A stretch of DNA of 64,000 bases from Galliscardovia ingluviei (GTDB taxonomy: Bacteria; Actinomycetota; Actinomycetes; Actinomycetales; Bifidobacteriaceae): contig NZ_BMDH01000001.1 in assembly GCF_014635685.1 (NCBI RefSeq), positions 620,001 to 684,000 on the forward strand, in the 5' to 3' direction. The notes below the pieces were generated by a model. That model made no database searches. It saw only the letters and a list, made by a program, of their open reading frames with translations, and had not been told where the DNA came from. Below, one piece after another: positions 9,669-18,932 of this stretch. Numbering within the stretch: the first letter of the stretch is position 1; every line of letters begins with the position of its first letter. A program made the position numbers and the translations under genes.

Positions 9669-10964
9669 ATGGGTGTGACATTAACATGGTGGGCAGCTCT
9701 GCTAGGTCTTGCCTTGGCAATAATACTAATACTGAAAAAACTCAATACCACGTACGCATTGATGCTTGGCGCTGTTGTCGGATGCCTTATCGGAGGGGCA
9801 AATTTCCCTCAAACAGTAAAAATAATTGTTGCAGGTTCGCAAAGTGTTATGGGCACTGTAGTGCGTGTTCTTGCTGCAGGTGTACTTGCAGGCGTGATGA
9901 TGGAATCTGGCGCTGCTAATCGTATTGCCAAAACGATTGTTACTGTATTCGGCGAAAAACTAGCTATTTTTTCACTAGCTTTTGCCACAATGATTATTTG
10001 TGCAGTTGGCGTATTTATTCCTGTTGCAGTGTTGATTGTGGCTCCAATTGCTATTGAGGTTGGTACCCGTTTGCATTTTTCAAAACTGGCGCTGCTTGTT
10101 GCCCTCTCTGGTGGTGGAAAAGCAGGTAATATTATTTCTCCAAATCCAAACACTGTAGCTGTTGCAGAGGGGTTCAAAGTTCCTATCGCTAGTGTGATGA
10201 TTAACAGCTTTATTCCAGCGTTATTTGGATTAGCAGTTGCCGTGCTTTTGGCAAGTCTGTTACAGCACCGTGGTACTCCTGTCTCTATGGCTGATTTAGG
10301 AGAAACATCAGACGATAGCGAGCCAGCACAGCTGCCTTCTATTGGGGCTTCATTAGTTGCTCCAATTGTCGCGATAGTGCTATTGCTTATTAACCCTATT
10401 GGATCGGTGCTGGGAATTGGTTTTATGAAAGCATTCCAGGTAGATGCAATGTATATTTTGCCATTGGCAGCCATTATTGGTTTGCTAGCTATGGGTCAGG
10501 GCAAGCATATACTGCAATACACGAAAGCTGGTCTTAACCGTATGGTCGATGTGGTGCTGATTCTTATTGGTGCTGGCGCTTTAGGCGGTCTGATAACGAA
10601 TTCTGATTTACCTGATCAAATCGTCAACTTGATTAAGATGACGGGTATTTCTGGGTCATTCTTAGCGCCAATTGCGGGTATTCTTATGGCTGCTGCCGCT
10701 GCTTCTACATCGACTGGTGTTATTTTGGGTTCAAGTGCTTTTGGTAGTACCATTTTGGGCTTTGGTGTTTCTCCTGTTGCTGCCGCAGTTACTATGCAAG
10801 CGGGTGCAACAGTTATTGATTCGTTGCCACATGGTAACTACTTCCATGTAACGGGTAAGAGCATGAATATGAGCTTGGCAGAACGTATGAAAGTATTGCC
10901 ATACGAGGCTCTTGTTGGTTTAACTATGACTGTGGTGTCGAGCGTGATGTATCTCGTTTTCTAG
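9669..10964 (+). CDS. gntP: GntP-family gluconate/glycerate:H+ symporter
   Basis: 431-residue integral membrane protein with around 12 hydrophobic segments across its length. The pattern of glycine-rich helices (LALAIILILKKLNTTYALML, GGAGNIISPNPNT-like region GGKAGNIISPNPNTVAVAEG, and the C-terminal VIDSLPHGNYFHVTG) matches the GntP permeases, which import gluconate, glycerate or related acids with protons. With CdaR upstream and a glycerate kinase 64 bases downstream, glycerate (or a glucarate-type diacid product) is the best guess for the substrate. The start ATG has AAGGAG nine bases upstream. Confidence 0.88.
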   Translation: MGVTLTWWAALLGLALAIILILKKLNTTYALMLGAVVGCLIGGANFPQTVKIIVAGSQSVMGTVVRVLAAGVLAGVMMESGAANRIAKTIVTVFGEKLAIFSLAFATMIICAVGVFIPVAVLIVAPIAIEVGTRLHFSKLALLVALSGGGKAGNIISPNPNTVAVAEGFKVPIASVMINSFIPALFGLAVAVLLASLLQHRGTPVSMADLGETSDDSEPAQLPSIGASLVAPIVAIVLLLINPIGSVLGIGFMKAFQVDAMYILPLAAIIGLLAMGQGKHILQYTKAGLNRMVDVVLILIGAGALGGLITNSDLPDQIVNLIKMTGISGSFLAPIAGILMAAAAASTSTGVILGSSAFGSTILGFGVSPVAAAVTMQAGATVIDSLPHGNYFHVTGKSMNMSLAERMKVLPYEALVGLTMTVVSSVMYLVF

Positions 10965-11028
10965 TGATTTCTATGAAGAATAAGTCGATGCTCTTGCATG
11001 TAATAGAACGAGTCAGTAAAGGTTGGTT

Positions 11029-12177
11029 ATGATGAAAATCGTCATTGCTCCAGATTCTTTTAAAGGAAGTCTTACCGCTCAGCAGGCAGCAGACGCAATT
11101 GCTCAAGGAGTACGTGAAGTGTTGCCAGAAGCTGAATTGGTGTGTGTGCCTATGGCTGATGGCGGTGAGGGTACTGTGCGATCACTAGTTGATGCTACAA
11201 GCGGTACGCTACTTACAGCAGAGGTTACAGGGCCTTTAGGAACACCAGTCCAAGCAGAATATGGATTGCTTGGAGATGGGCAGACTGCCGTTATTGAAAT
11301 GGCAGCTGCCAGTGGCATCCAATTTATTGATGAAACTACGCGCAACCCACTGATTACAACCACACGTGGCACAGGTGAGTTGATTATTGACGCGCTCAAT
11401 CATGGAGTACATCAGTTCATTATTGGGCTAGGTGGTTCAGCAACCAATGATGGTGGTGCAGGTATGGCGCAGGCTTTAGGTGTGCGACTCTTGGACGCCC
11501 AAGGTCATGAGCTTGCACCTGGTGGTGCCGCCTTAGCTCATCTTGACCACATTGATACCTCTGGTATAGATCCCCGCCTTGCTACTACACAAATTCGTCT
11601 TGCTTCGGATGTCACGAATCCATTAACTGGAGAGCGAGGAGCATCCGCAGTATTTGGGCCACAAAAAGGTGCCACACCCCAGATGGTTGAGCAGCTCGAT
11701 AAGGCACTAACACATTATGCTCAAGTGATTGAGCAGCAACTTGGTAAGCGAGTTGTAGATATTCCAGGAGCGGGCGCTGCCGGTGGTTTGGGCGCAGGCT
11801 TTTTAGCATTCACTCATGCTTCTATGAGTTCAGGAGTGAATATCGTTGTCGATACCGTTGGTCTGGTTGCTCTTGCCAAGGGAGCTGATTGGTGTATTAC
11901 CGGTGAAGGTGGCATTGATTCGCAAACTCAATATGGCAAAACGCCGATGGGCGTAGCCAAGGCAGTGCATCAGGCTAACCCTAATTGTAAAGTCATCGCT
12001 CTTGCTGGCAAAGTAGGCAGCGATGTTGAGCCATTGTATAGTTTAGGATTTGATGCCATTTTTGGTATTATGCCAGGAGTATGTACAATGCAAGATGCAG
12101 TGGAACATGCTGCAAGCAATCTCAGATTTGCCGCGCAAAATATTGCACGTTTAATTCTTGCAGCACAACAATCATAA
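11029..12177 (+). CDS. glxK: Glycerate 2-kinase (GarK/GlxK family)
   Basis: About 382 residues; phosphorylates D-glycerate with ATP (family product 2-phosphoglycerate), feeding lower glycolysis. The family start KIVIAPDSFKGSLTA is clear, followed by MADGGEGT and the glycine-rich GLGGSATNDGGAGMAQALG, and near the C terminus TGEGGIDSQTQYGKTP. I use ATG 11029, spaced six bases from AAAGG; ATG 11032 is possible. It lies 64 bases after gntP and is probably co-transcribed with it under CdaR control. A hairpin follows at 12275. Confidence 0.93.
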   Translation: MMKIVIAPDSFKGSLTAQQAADAIAQGVREVLPEAELVCVPMADGGEGTVRSLVDATSGTLLTAEVTGPLGTPVQAEYGLLGDGQTAVIEMAAASGIQFIDETTRNPLITTTRGTGELIIDALNHGVHQFIIGLGGSATNDGGAGMAQALGVRLLDAQGHELAPGGAALAHLDHIDTSGIDPRLATTQIRLASDVTNPLTGERGASAVFGPQKGATPQMVEQLDKALTHYAQVIEQQLGKRVVDIPGAGAAGGLGAGFLAFTHASMSSGVNIVVDTVGLVALAKGADWCITGEGGIDSQTQYGKTPMGVAKAVHQANPNCKVIALAGKVGSDVEPLYSLGFDAIFGIMPGVCTMQDAVEHAASNLRFAAQNIARLILAAQQS

Positions 12178-12274
12178 ATCCAAACATATATTAAACGCAT
12201 GAGCATTCCGTCCCAGTTCAAAAGTGAACTTGGTACTGAGTTACATACAGAGTTACGGTGATGATTATGTGCTT

Positions 12275-12300
12275 ATAAGGCAGGCATCAGCCTGCCTTAT
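12275..12300 (+). terminator. Terminator-like hairpin after glycerate kinase
   Basis: Perfect 11-bp stem (12275-12285 / 12290-12300) with four-base loop ATCA, 97 bases after the kinase stop. No real T run on either side, so this is termination by hairpin strength or a folded leader of sbcD, which starts 89 bases downstream. Confidence 0.55.
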
Positions 12301-12389
12301 GTCTTATCTACAGCATATCGCTGTATACTTGCTGTGCAAGGGACTTAAGCATGACTACTACATCTCAGTACTCGGCGATAAGGAATGCT

Positions 12390-13892
12390 ATGAAAATATT
12401 GCACACTTCTGATTGGCATATCGGCAGGCGCTTTAAAGGCGTTGACATGCAAAAGTGGCAGCAACATGCACTCGATTGGCTGATTTCCTATATCGAACAA
12501 GAGCATATTCAGGTTTTGCTAGTGAGCGGCGATGTATACGATGTGCCACGACCTTCTGCACAGTCTGTGCAGTTGCTCAGTAGCGTATTGAACCGTATTA
12601 CTCAGCTTACTGTTGATGGGCGTCCTGTAGAAGTCGTGATTACGCCGGGCAATCATGATTCCGCATTACGATTAGGTTTTGCAGATCAAGCATTTGTACC
12701 GCAGTTGCATATGCGATGGAATGTTCGTGATATTGCAAAACCGGTAATTGTTGAGCGTGATCATGAAATTACAGCAGTATATGCGCTACCGTATTTAGAT
12801 CCTGATGCATATCGCGCCGATATTGCAAGTCTTATACAAGAATACATACAGCAATTTGATGATATACAATATTTGCCAATGCCGTATGGGGTACAGATTG
12901 ACGATGAAACTGTAGTACATGTCGATCGTTCTCACGATGCCATGATGAGTGCAGCATTAACATTGATGATGCCGAGTATCCTTGAGCAGCGTGCGAAAGC
13001 TGAACGTATCGGCAAAGCGATTACAGTGATTGTGATGGCTCATGCATTTGTCCGTGGTGCTCTTCCAGCAGATAGCGAGCGCAATATCGCTATTGGCGGT
13101 GTGCAAAGCGTTGCGAGTGACTTATTTATAGGTTCAGGTATTGATTATCTTGCACTTGGGCATTTACATCGCGCTCAGCAAGTGCGCATTGATTCGGCAG
13201 ATATAACAGATTCATCGAATACTGATACTCAACATGTAGTTCTTCTTCCGCAAGCCAAATTGGCGAAGCAGTGGTGCGAGCAGCATGGCGTAAAGGCGAA
13301 TATTGATTCACTAGTTACTCCAATTGCTCGTTATAGTGGATCACTGCTAGCGTATTCGTTTTCTGAACGTGTAATTCCAGCGCGTGAGGGGAATAATAAA
13401 AGCGTAGTGATACTCAATACTGAATCTGGTGTCGATGCTACTAATGCCAAGAGTAAGGGTAAACATGGTGATACATGCGATCAGGGTGAGATGTGTTCAT
13501 CACGTATTGTTGTTGAGCATCTTGAGCCTGTGCAGTCAGGTCAGCCAGCGTTAAGCATTGTTGAAGGAAAGCTGCAAGACGTACTGAATGAGGCTGAGCA
13601 GCATAGCGAGCATTGGGTCAGTGCTCGTGTGCATGTTGATGAATATCCGCGTGGGTTATATGAGCAACTTGATCATTACTACCAGTATGTACTTGAAAAA
13701 ACTATTATTTACGATAGAACAGCGAGTAGTCGTAGTGCACCGCGACTTACTGCAGAACGTGATGCTGCGCAGGATAGTGATATTCTCGACAGTTTTGTTC
13801 AAGATATGCTTGGTAGGAAAGCGACGGTTCAAGAGCGTGATGTTTTGCACCGGGCTTTAGAGCGAGCATTAGCGCAGGGGAGAGCATTGTGA
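12390..13892 (+). CDS. sbcD: Exonuclease subunit SbcD (Mre11-type nuclease)
   Basis: About 500 residues; the nuclease subunit of the SbcCD complex, which opens hairpins and processes blocked DNA ends. Phosphoesterase motifs with Mn ligands are present: TSDWHIG near the start (D, H), SGDVYD (D), TPGNHDS (N, H), AHAF, and ALGHLHRAQ (H). The start ATG 12390 begins directly at MKILHTSDWHIG, as is normal; an in-frame ATG 13 codons upstream is less likely. The protein is longer than E. coli SbcD (400) because of extra segments, for instance around residues 275-300 and 340-380. Its stop overlaps the GTG start of sbcC by four bases. Confidence 0.94.
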   Translation: MKILHTSDWHIGRRFKGVDMQKWQQHALDWLISYIEQEHIQVLLVSGDVYDVPRPSAQSVQLLSSVLNRITQLTVDGRPVEVVITPGNHDSALRLGFADQAFVPQLHMRWNVRDIAKPVIVERDHEITAVYALPYLDPDAYRADIASLIQEYIQQFDDIQYLPMPYGVQIDDETVVHVDRSHDAMMSAALTLMMPSILEQRAKAERIGKAITVIVMAHAFVRGALPADSERNIAIGGVQSVASDLFIGSGIDYLALGHLHRAQQVRIDSADITDSSNTDTQHVVLLPQAKLAKQWCEQHGVKANIDSLVTPIARYSGSLLAYSFSERVIPAREGNNKSVVILNTESGVDATNAKSKGKHGDTCDQGEMCSSRIVVEHLEPVQSGQPALSIVEGKLQDVLNEAEQHSEHWVSARVHVDEYPRGLYEQLDHYYQYVLEKTIIYDRTASSRSAPRLTAERDAAQDSDILDSFVQDMLGRKATVQERDVLHRALERALAQGRAL

Positions 13893-16800
13893 AGATTATC
13901 GGGTTGCAATTTGCTGGTATTGGTCCTTATGTTGAGCAGTGTTCTATTGATTTTGCGGCATTGAGTGCTTCAGGTATGTTTTTAATTCAGGGCGAGACAG
14001 GTTCTGGTAAATCAACACTTCTTGATGCTATTACTATGGCTTTGTATGACAGTGTTTCCAGTGATTTTAGTGATAGTTCTCGCATGAGGTCTAAATTCTT
14101 AGCTCAAAGTCGTAAAGAAACTTTTACCGATCTGATTTTTGAAATACGTGATAAGGTATACCGCGTGCGTAGAGAGCCACAATATAGTATCCCAAAATTG
14201 CGTGGCGAAGGAGTTACTGAACATCGTGCAAGTGCAACACTGTGGCAACTAGATGATGATATTCGTCAGCTTATTAATGATGTCGATGAACAGGGTAGTG
14301 CACAACGGTATTTTGATTTTGCTCAAATTCAGGGTAATGCTACGGTGCTGGCTACCAAAGCTAATGATGTTGGCCAGGAATTATCTGCGATTATTGGGTT
14401 GACGCGCAAACAATTTACTACCACAGTTTTATTGGCTCAAGGGCAATTTGCAAAACTACTTAATATGCAGCCAGAAGAACGCACTCAATTGCTTGCTGAC
14501 TTAGTGGATGCGCGTATTTTTGAAAAAGTGCAGGATGAGCTTCAGGAGGCTCGAAAGCAAGCAAAGAGTGAGCTTGATCAAGATTCTACTGTGTTTACGC
14601 AGTGTATTATTGCTTGGCAAAAGCTGGTGCAGGACTATGTAGAGCTTATGCGAGAGCACAACCATCTAGCTGATAGTGAGCAGCGGGAACTTGAAAATAT
14701 TGCAAGCGACAATGAACAGTGGTGCTTAACTAGTGAGCACAAGCTCAATGTGCCAGCATTAACTACAGAAGATGTTAAGCGAGCATTAACATCGCATACG
14801 GAGGCTTTCGCACAGCATCTTAATGCTTGGCAGCATGGAATTATGCAGGATATTAACACCGCTCAGCAACTCTGGTCTCAAGCGCAGAAACAGACTCTAT
14901 TTGCACGACAAGTTGTGCACAATATTGAACAAATACATGAATACAGTGTCACGGTAGCGCAACAACTACAGCAATATGACGATATTGTTGGGCTACGTTC
15001 ACAATTACGCCGTGCTCGCGATGCTGCGCCTATTTATACGAGTATTCTTGAGTTGAAAGCTCAGCAACAGCAACATGATGCGACAGTTCAGCAGCATAAA
15101 ATATTGGTAGACCAGATAGCTGAATTTCCCAAGCGTGAACAGATTGTTGCTGGCCAACAGCAAGTTCATCAGGCGCGTACGCAGCTAGTGGACTATACAT
15201 ATCAATTAGAGCAAGTGCAACATCAACAAGAATTGTGGCTGCAGATACAGCAGACTCAAGAGCAGCTTAAACAAGCACAACGTCATGTTGAAACACAAGT
15301 AATGGCTGTTAGACAAGCTCAACAGCAATCACAAGATTTTGGCACCAGTGCAAATTTCTCACAACAGCTTCATAAGATTCAGGAACATATTGAACAATAT
15401 GGTGGAGCACAAGCGCAACTTGAGCAAGCTCAAGCAGTGCTTACCCATGCCGAGCAAGCGCTAACGCTGCAAAAGCAAGAGCAGCAACTTGCCAATTCAT
15501 ACAAACAAGCACAACAACAACTTGAAGATACAACAACAAGTCTCAATCTTGCCGTGCAAACAGTACAGCAAGATGAAAATGCGAAACTTGCAGCATTACT
15601 TATTGAAGGACAGCCTTGTCCAGTATGCGGTGCGCTGGAACACCCTAATCCGGTTATGCGGCCTGACTATGTGCCAGATGAATCATATATTGCTCGACTA
15701 GAGCAGGAACAAAATAACGCACGCACCCAATGTGAACAACTTCAGACGAAGTTAGTAACGATACGTGCTGATCTTCATGCTGAACAAGAACAGGCGCACG
15801 GGGGCGTTAAACAAGCACAACGAGAATTGAAACAAGCCAACGAACGAGTGGAGCAGTACCAAAGCTTTATACAACAACGAGATGCGGTACAAAAGCAGGT
15901 TGATCATGCGCAGCAGCTCGAGCAGGCAGTGGTAGAAGCACAACATATGGCGGATAAGGCGCAACAAGAACTTTCTGTAATTCAAGCTACCCACAAGCAA
16001 TTGCAATCACGCCTTGATAGCAACTCAACGCAGGCTAGCCTAGAGCACCGTATCCAAGAACTCAACGAGTGTATTGCACAGGCACAACAGCGCATTGATC
16101 AAGAACAAGCTCTTGACGAACAACTCAAACGCTATGATGCGGCAATACAACAACATAACACACTTACCGCGCTGATTGATGAGCAGAACAAAACCCTGCA
16201 ACGACTTCGCAAAAGTATAAACGAAGCTTGTAAACAAGCCAATTTCAAGGATAGCGATGCTGTGACTCAAGCAGTATTAGACGATGATATGCAGGTCGAT
16301 ATTGAACACAAAATTCAAGCATTTGAGCATGCTTGTGCAGCTACTGATGAGCACGGTAAGCAACTGGCTATACAGTTATATGCCACAATCGAACGCACTG
16401 CCGAGGAGACAAGTGCTATTGAAAATGCAGATGATACCGAAAATGCTGGTATTTCAGTAGCTTCGCTTTTTGCTTTCGACACACAACAAGATAATAAATT
16501 GAGCGAGCGCTATACAAGCAATATTCGCACGATATATCAGTATCTTGTAGAACAGAGCGTGGGACGTACACATTTTGATGAGCTACGTAGCGTGATAGCA
16601 GCACTAATACAAGTGTCAAAGCATATTGATCTAACACGTTTTGAACAGAAACAGGGTCAGGCATTGCAACAGCGTGACGATACACGCCAGTTGTATACGG
16701 TAGTACACAATATTGAGGTGCAGTCACAGCGATTGCAGTCACAGCTGATGCGAGACTACGAACAATGGGCGAAAACCTACCAAGCATATGAGCCTATTCG

Positions 16801-17341
16801 AGCCATGGCTGCATTAGCAAATGCATCTCCAGATTCTCCGGCTGCTGAAAAAATTACGTTAATGACATATTCGGTGACTGAGCGCTGTAAAGACATGTTG
16901 GAGCATGCTAATGAACTTTTGCATGATATTCAAGGTGGTGTTTACGAATTACGCTTAGATCAATCCACAATGCACCGTGGGCGCAAAACCGGATTGCCAA
17001 TAAGTGTCTACGATCGGCGCAGTGATACCATTCGAGCTGCAGCAAGTCTTTCAGGTGGAGAGACTTTCTTCGTTTCTTTGGCTTTGGCGCTTGCTCTAGC
17101 TGATGAAATAACTGCTGGTCAAGGTGGGTTGTCACTGCAAACCATGTTTATTGATGAAGGCTTTGGCTCGTTATCTGATGAATATTTGGATGATGTTATG
17201 GACGTTTTACACGCGATTTCACGGCATCGAACCATTGGTATTATTTCTCATGTTGATCGTTTGAAAGATCAAGTACCATCAAATATTACGGTAACTCGTG
17301 TGAAACCAGATGGACGCTCTACACTGTGTGTGCAAGCGTAA
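13889..17341 (+). CDS. sbcC: Exonuclease subunit SbcC (Rad50-type SMC ATPase)
   Basis: 1150-residue ATPase partner of SbcD. N-terminal Walker A GETGSGKST (near residue 35), two long glutamine-rich coiled coils, a central zinc hook with cysteines at about residues 577 and 580 (PCPVCGALEHP), and C-terminal signature LSGGE followed by the Walker B FIDEGFGSL. GTG start overlaps the sbcD stop (GTGA), showing translational coupling. Parts of the coils are extremely rich in Gln, coded mostly by CAA/CAG next to GAG/GAA, which gives low-complexity DNA. Complete and apparently functional. Confidence 0.96.
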   Translation: MKIIGLQFAGIGPYVEQCSIDFAALSASGMFLIQGETGSGKSTLLDAITMALYDSVSSDFSDSSRMRSKFLAQSRKETFTDLIFEIRDKVYRVRREPQYSIPKLRGEGVTEHRASATLWQLDDDIRQLINDVDEQGSAQRYFDFAQIQGNATVLATKANDVGQELSAIIGLTRKQFTTTVLLAQGQFAKLLNMQPEERTQLLADLVDARIFEKVQDELQEARKQAKSELDQDSTVFTQCIIAWQKLVQDYVELMREHNHLADSEQRELENIASDNEQWCLTSEHKLNVPALTTEDVKRALTSHTEAFAQHLNAWQHGIMQDINTAQQLWSQAQKQTLFARQVVHNIEQIHEYSVTVAQQLQQYDDIVGLRSQLRRARDAAPIYTSILELKAQQQQHDATVQQHKILVDQIAEFPKREQIVAGQQQVHQARTQLVDYTYQLEQVQHQQELWLQIQQTQEQLKQAQRHVETQVMAVRQAQQQSQDFGTSANFSQQLHKIQEHIEQYGGAQAQLEQAQAVLTHAEQALTLQKQEQQLANSYKQAQQQLEDTTTSLNLAVQTVQQDENAKLAALLIEGQPCPVCGALEHPNPVMRPDYVPDESYIARLEQEQNNARTQCEQLQTKLVTIRADLHAEQEQAHGGVKQAQRELKQANERVEQYQSFIQQRDAVQKQVDHAQQLEQAVVEAQHMADKAQQELSVIQATHKQLQSRLDSNSTQASLEHRIQELNECIAQAQQRIDQEQALDEQLKRYDAAIQQHNTLTALIDEQNKTLQRLRKSINEACKQANFKDSDAVTQAVLDDDMQVDIEHKIQAFEHACAATDEHGKQLAIQLYATIERTAEETSAIENADDTENAGISVASLFAFDTQQDNKLSERYTSNIRTIYQYLVEQSVGRTHFDELRSVIAALIQVSKHIDLTRFEQKQGQALQQRDDTRQLYTVVHNIEVQSQRLQSQLMRDYEQWAKTYQAYEPIRAMAALANASPDSPAAEKITLMTYSVTERCKDMLEHANELLHDIQGGVYELRLDQSTMHRGRKTGLPISVYDRRSDTIRAAASLSGGETFFVSLALALALADEITAGQGGLSLQTMFIDEGFGSLSDEYLDDVMDVLHAISRHRTIGIISHVDRLKDQVPSNITVTRVKPDGRSTLCVQA

Positions 17342-17458
17342 TTTTAAGCTCTTAGTGGTATTGTGTGAGTGTTTGATACGCGTGCAGCCGAAAACGCGCC
17401 GCGAGTCTCTTCAAGACGCTAGGCTTAAGGATGATTAGTTTAAGGTTAAGGAGACAAG

Positions 17459-18076
17459 GTGAGTGACTTACTACATGCCTCGCCACTAATGGATGGCTCG
17501 GATTCGCCAATGGGTCCTAATGACCCTATTTTTAACAGGTTGCTCAAGGAACGCATTATCTGGTTGGGCTCCGAAGTGCGTGATGAGAATGCCAATATTA
17601 TTTGTGCACAGATGTTGATGCTTGCCGCTGAAGATCCAACTAAGGATATTTGGCTCTACATCAATTCTCCAGGTGGATCTATTACTGCTGGTATGGCTAT
17701 TTACGATACTATGCAGCTTATTGAACCTGATGTTGCTACGATGGGTCTTGGAATGTGTGCTTCTATGGGTCAGTTCTTGTTAAGCTCTGGCACCAAGGGT
17801 AAGCGCTACCTGACTTCTCATGCCCGAGTGCTTATGCATCAGCCTGCTGGTGGTGTCGGTGGTACGGCTACAGATGTCCGTATTAATGCCGAATTGATTA
17901 TGGATATGAAGAAGACTATGGCTGAGCTTACTGCTGAACAAACTGGTCATACTGTTGAAGAGATTTATCGCGATAATGAGTATGATCACTGGTTTACTGC
18001 TCAGCAAGCCTTGGAGTATGGATTTGTAGATAAGCTTGTATCTACACCAAGCTCTATCACACAGAAGGGGGAATAA
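17459..18076 (+). CDS. clpP1: ATP-dependent Clp protease proteolytic subunit 1
   Basis: 205-residue serine protease subunit. The catalytic triad is visible: Ser in GMCASMGQF, His in [11 protein letters not shown], and Asp in the [18 protein letters not shown] region. Starts with GTG 17459 after AAGGAGA. In actinobacteria ClpP1 and ClpP2 form a mixed tetradecamer that works with ClpX and ClpC. clpP2 begins one base after this stop, and clpX follows, so all parts of ClpXP are together. The upstream 117 bases have several CG-rich inverted pieces (around 17379-17433) that could hold a ClgR site, but I could not identify one with confidence. Confidence 0.95.
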   Translation: MSDLLHASPLMDGSDSPMGPNDPIFNRLLKERIIWLGSEVRDENANIICAQMLMLAAEDPTKDIWLYINSPGGSITAGMAIYDTMQLIEPDVATMGLGMCASMGQFLLSSGTKGKRYLTSHARVLMHQPAGGVGGTATDVRINAELIMDMKKTMAELTAEQTGHTVEEIYRDNEYDHWFTAQQALEYGFVDKLVSTPSSITQKGE

Positions 18077-18077
18077 C

Positions 18078-18740
18078 ATGGCCTCTGAAGAAGCACAATT
18101 TGTTGCGCGAGCCCAGCGTTTAGCAGGTAGGTCGTTTACCTCACCACAGTCGCGGTATATTCTTCCTCAGTTTGAGGAGAAAACCCCATATGGGTTTAAG
18201 CGCCAAGATCCATACACGCGACTGTTTGAAGATCGCATTATTTTTATGGGTGTGCAGGTCGATGACACCAGTGCAGACGATATTATGGCACAGTTGCTGG
18301 TATTGGAAAGCCAAGATCCAAACCGCGATGTGATGATGTACATCAACTCTCCTGGTGGATCAATGACTGCTATGACTGCCATTTATGACACTATGCAGTA
18401 TATTCGCCCTGATGTGCAGACAGTATGCTTAGGTCAGGCAGCTAGCGCTGCGGCAATTTTATTGGCAGCAGGTACCAAGGGTAAGCGATTGATGCTGCCT
18501 AATGCTCGTGTACTTATTCATCAGCCTGCTATGGGTCAGGATTTTGGTAAAGCCACTGAAATTGAGATTCAGGCTCGTGAAATGTTGCGTTTGCGCACAT
18601 GGTTAGAGGAGACACTAGCCAAGCATACAGGTCAGGATATTGAGCGCATCCGTAAGGATATTGAAGTTGATACAATTTTGACCTCGCAGCAGGCAAAAGA
18701 GTACGGTATTGTTGATGAGGTGTTAGCTCCTCGTCAGTAG
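18078..18740 (+). CDS. clpP2: ATP-dependent Clp protease proteolytic subunit 2
   Basis: 220 residues; second ClpP paralogue. Catalytic serine in GQAASAAAIL, histidine in ARVLIHQPAMG, and aspartate in the DTILTSQQAKEYG segment. The N-terminal 20 residues are a likely propeptide removed on assembly (family knowledge). ATG 18078 has GGGGGA upstream and lies one base after the clpP1 stop, so the pair is co-translated; an earlier in-frame start within clpP1 is unlikely. A stem-loop at 18847 follows before clpX. Confidence 0.95.
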   Translation: MASEEAQFVARAQRLAGRSFTSPQSRYILPQFEEKTPYGFKRQDPYTRLFEDRIIFMGVQVDDTSADDIMAQLLVLESQDPNRDVMMYINSPGGSMTAMTAIYDTMQYIRPDVQTVCLGQAASAAAILLAAGTKGKRLMLPNARVLIHQPAMGQDFGKATEIEIQAREMLRLRTWLEETLAKHTGQDIERIRKDIEVDTILTSQQAKEYGIVDEVLAPRQ

Positions 18741-18846
18741 TTCATCAGGTTCGAGTTGCGTAAGCATTCGATGCTGAAGTGATAAGAACTACACACTAGT
18801 CTGTCTGAAAATACGCTTGACGTGTATGGCAGTAAGTGTTGTAATA

Positions 18847-18889
18847 CGTCCCTATCGTGGTAATAGTGCTAGGATAGGGACGTTAGTTT
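18847..18889 (+). terminator. Terminator-like stem-loop between clpP2 and clpX
   Basis: Ten-bp perfect stem (18847-18856 / 18873-18882) with a 16-base loop and a T-rich tail (TTAGTTTA). It separates clpP1P2 from clpX, so clpX may have its own promoter. Confidence 0.65.
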
Positions 18890-18932
18890 ATAGATAGCGT
18901 TTTGTCACATACCGCAACGTGTAGGGAGTGCT

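Noticed and set aside
9809-10474. 221-codon open frame on the minus strand opposite gntP
   Set aside because: No ribosome binding site or recognisable domain; it is the antisense shadow of a membrane protein gene with strong motif support on the plus strand.
13889-17341. CAA/CAG-rich repeats in sbcC as a DNA repeat array
   Set aside because: They encode Gln-rich coiled coil of SbcC and are not regular in period.
17342-17458. ClgR operator before clpP1
   Set aside because: CG-rich inverted segments are present but I could not match a defined site.
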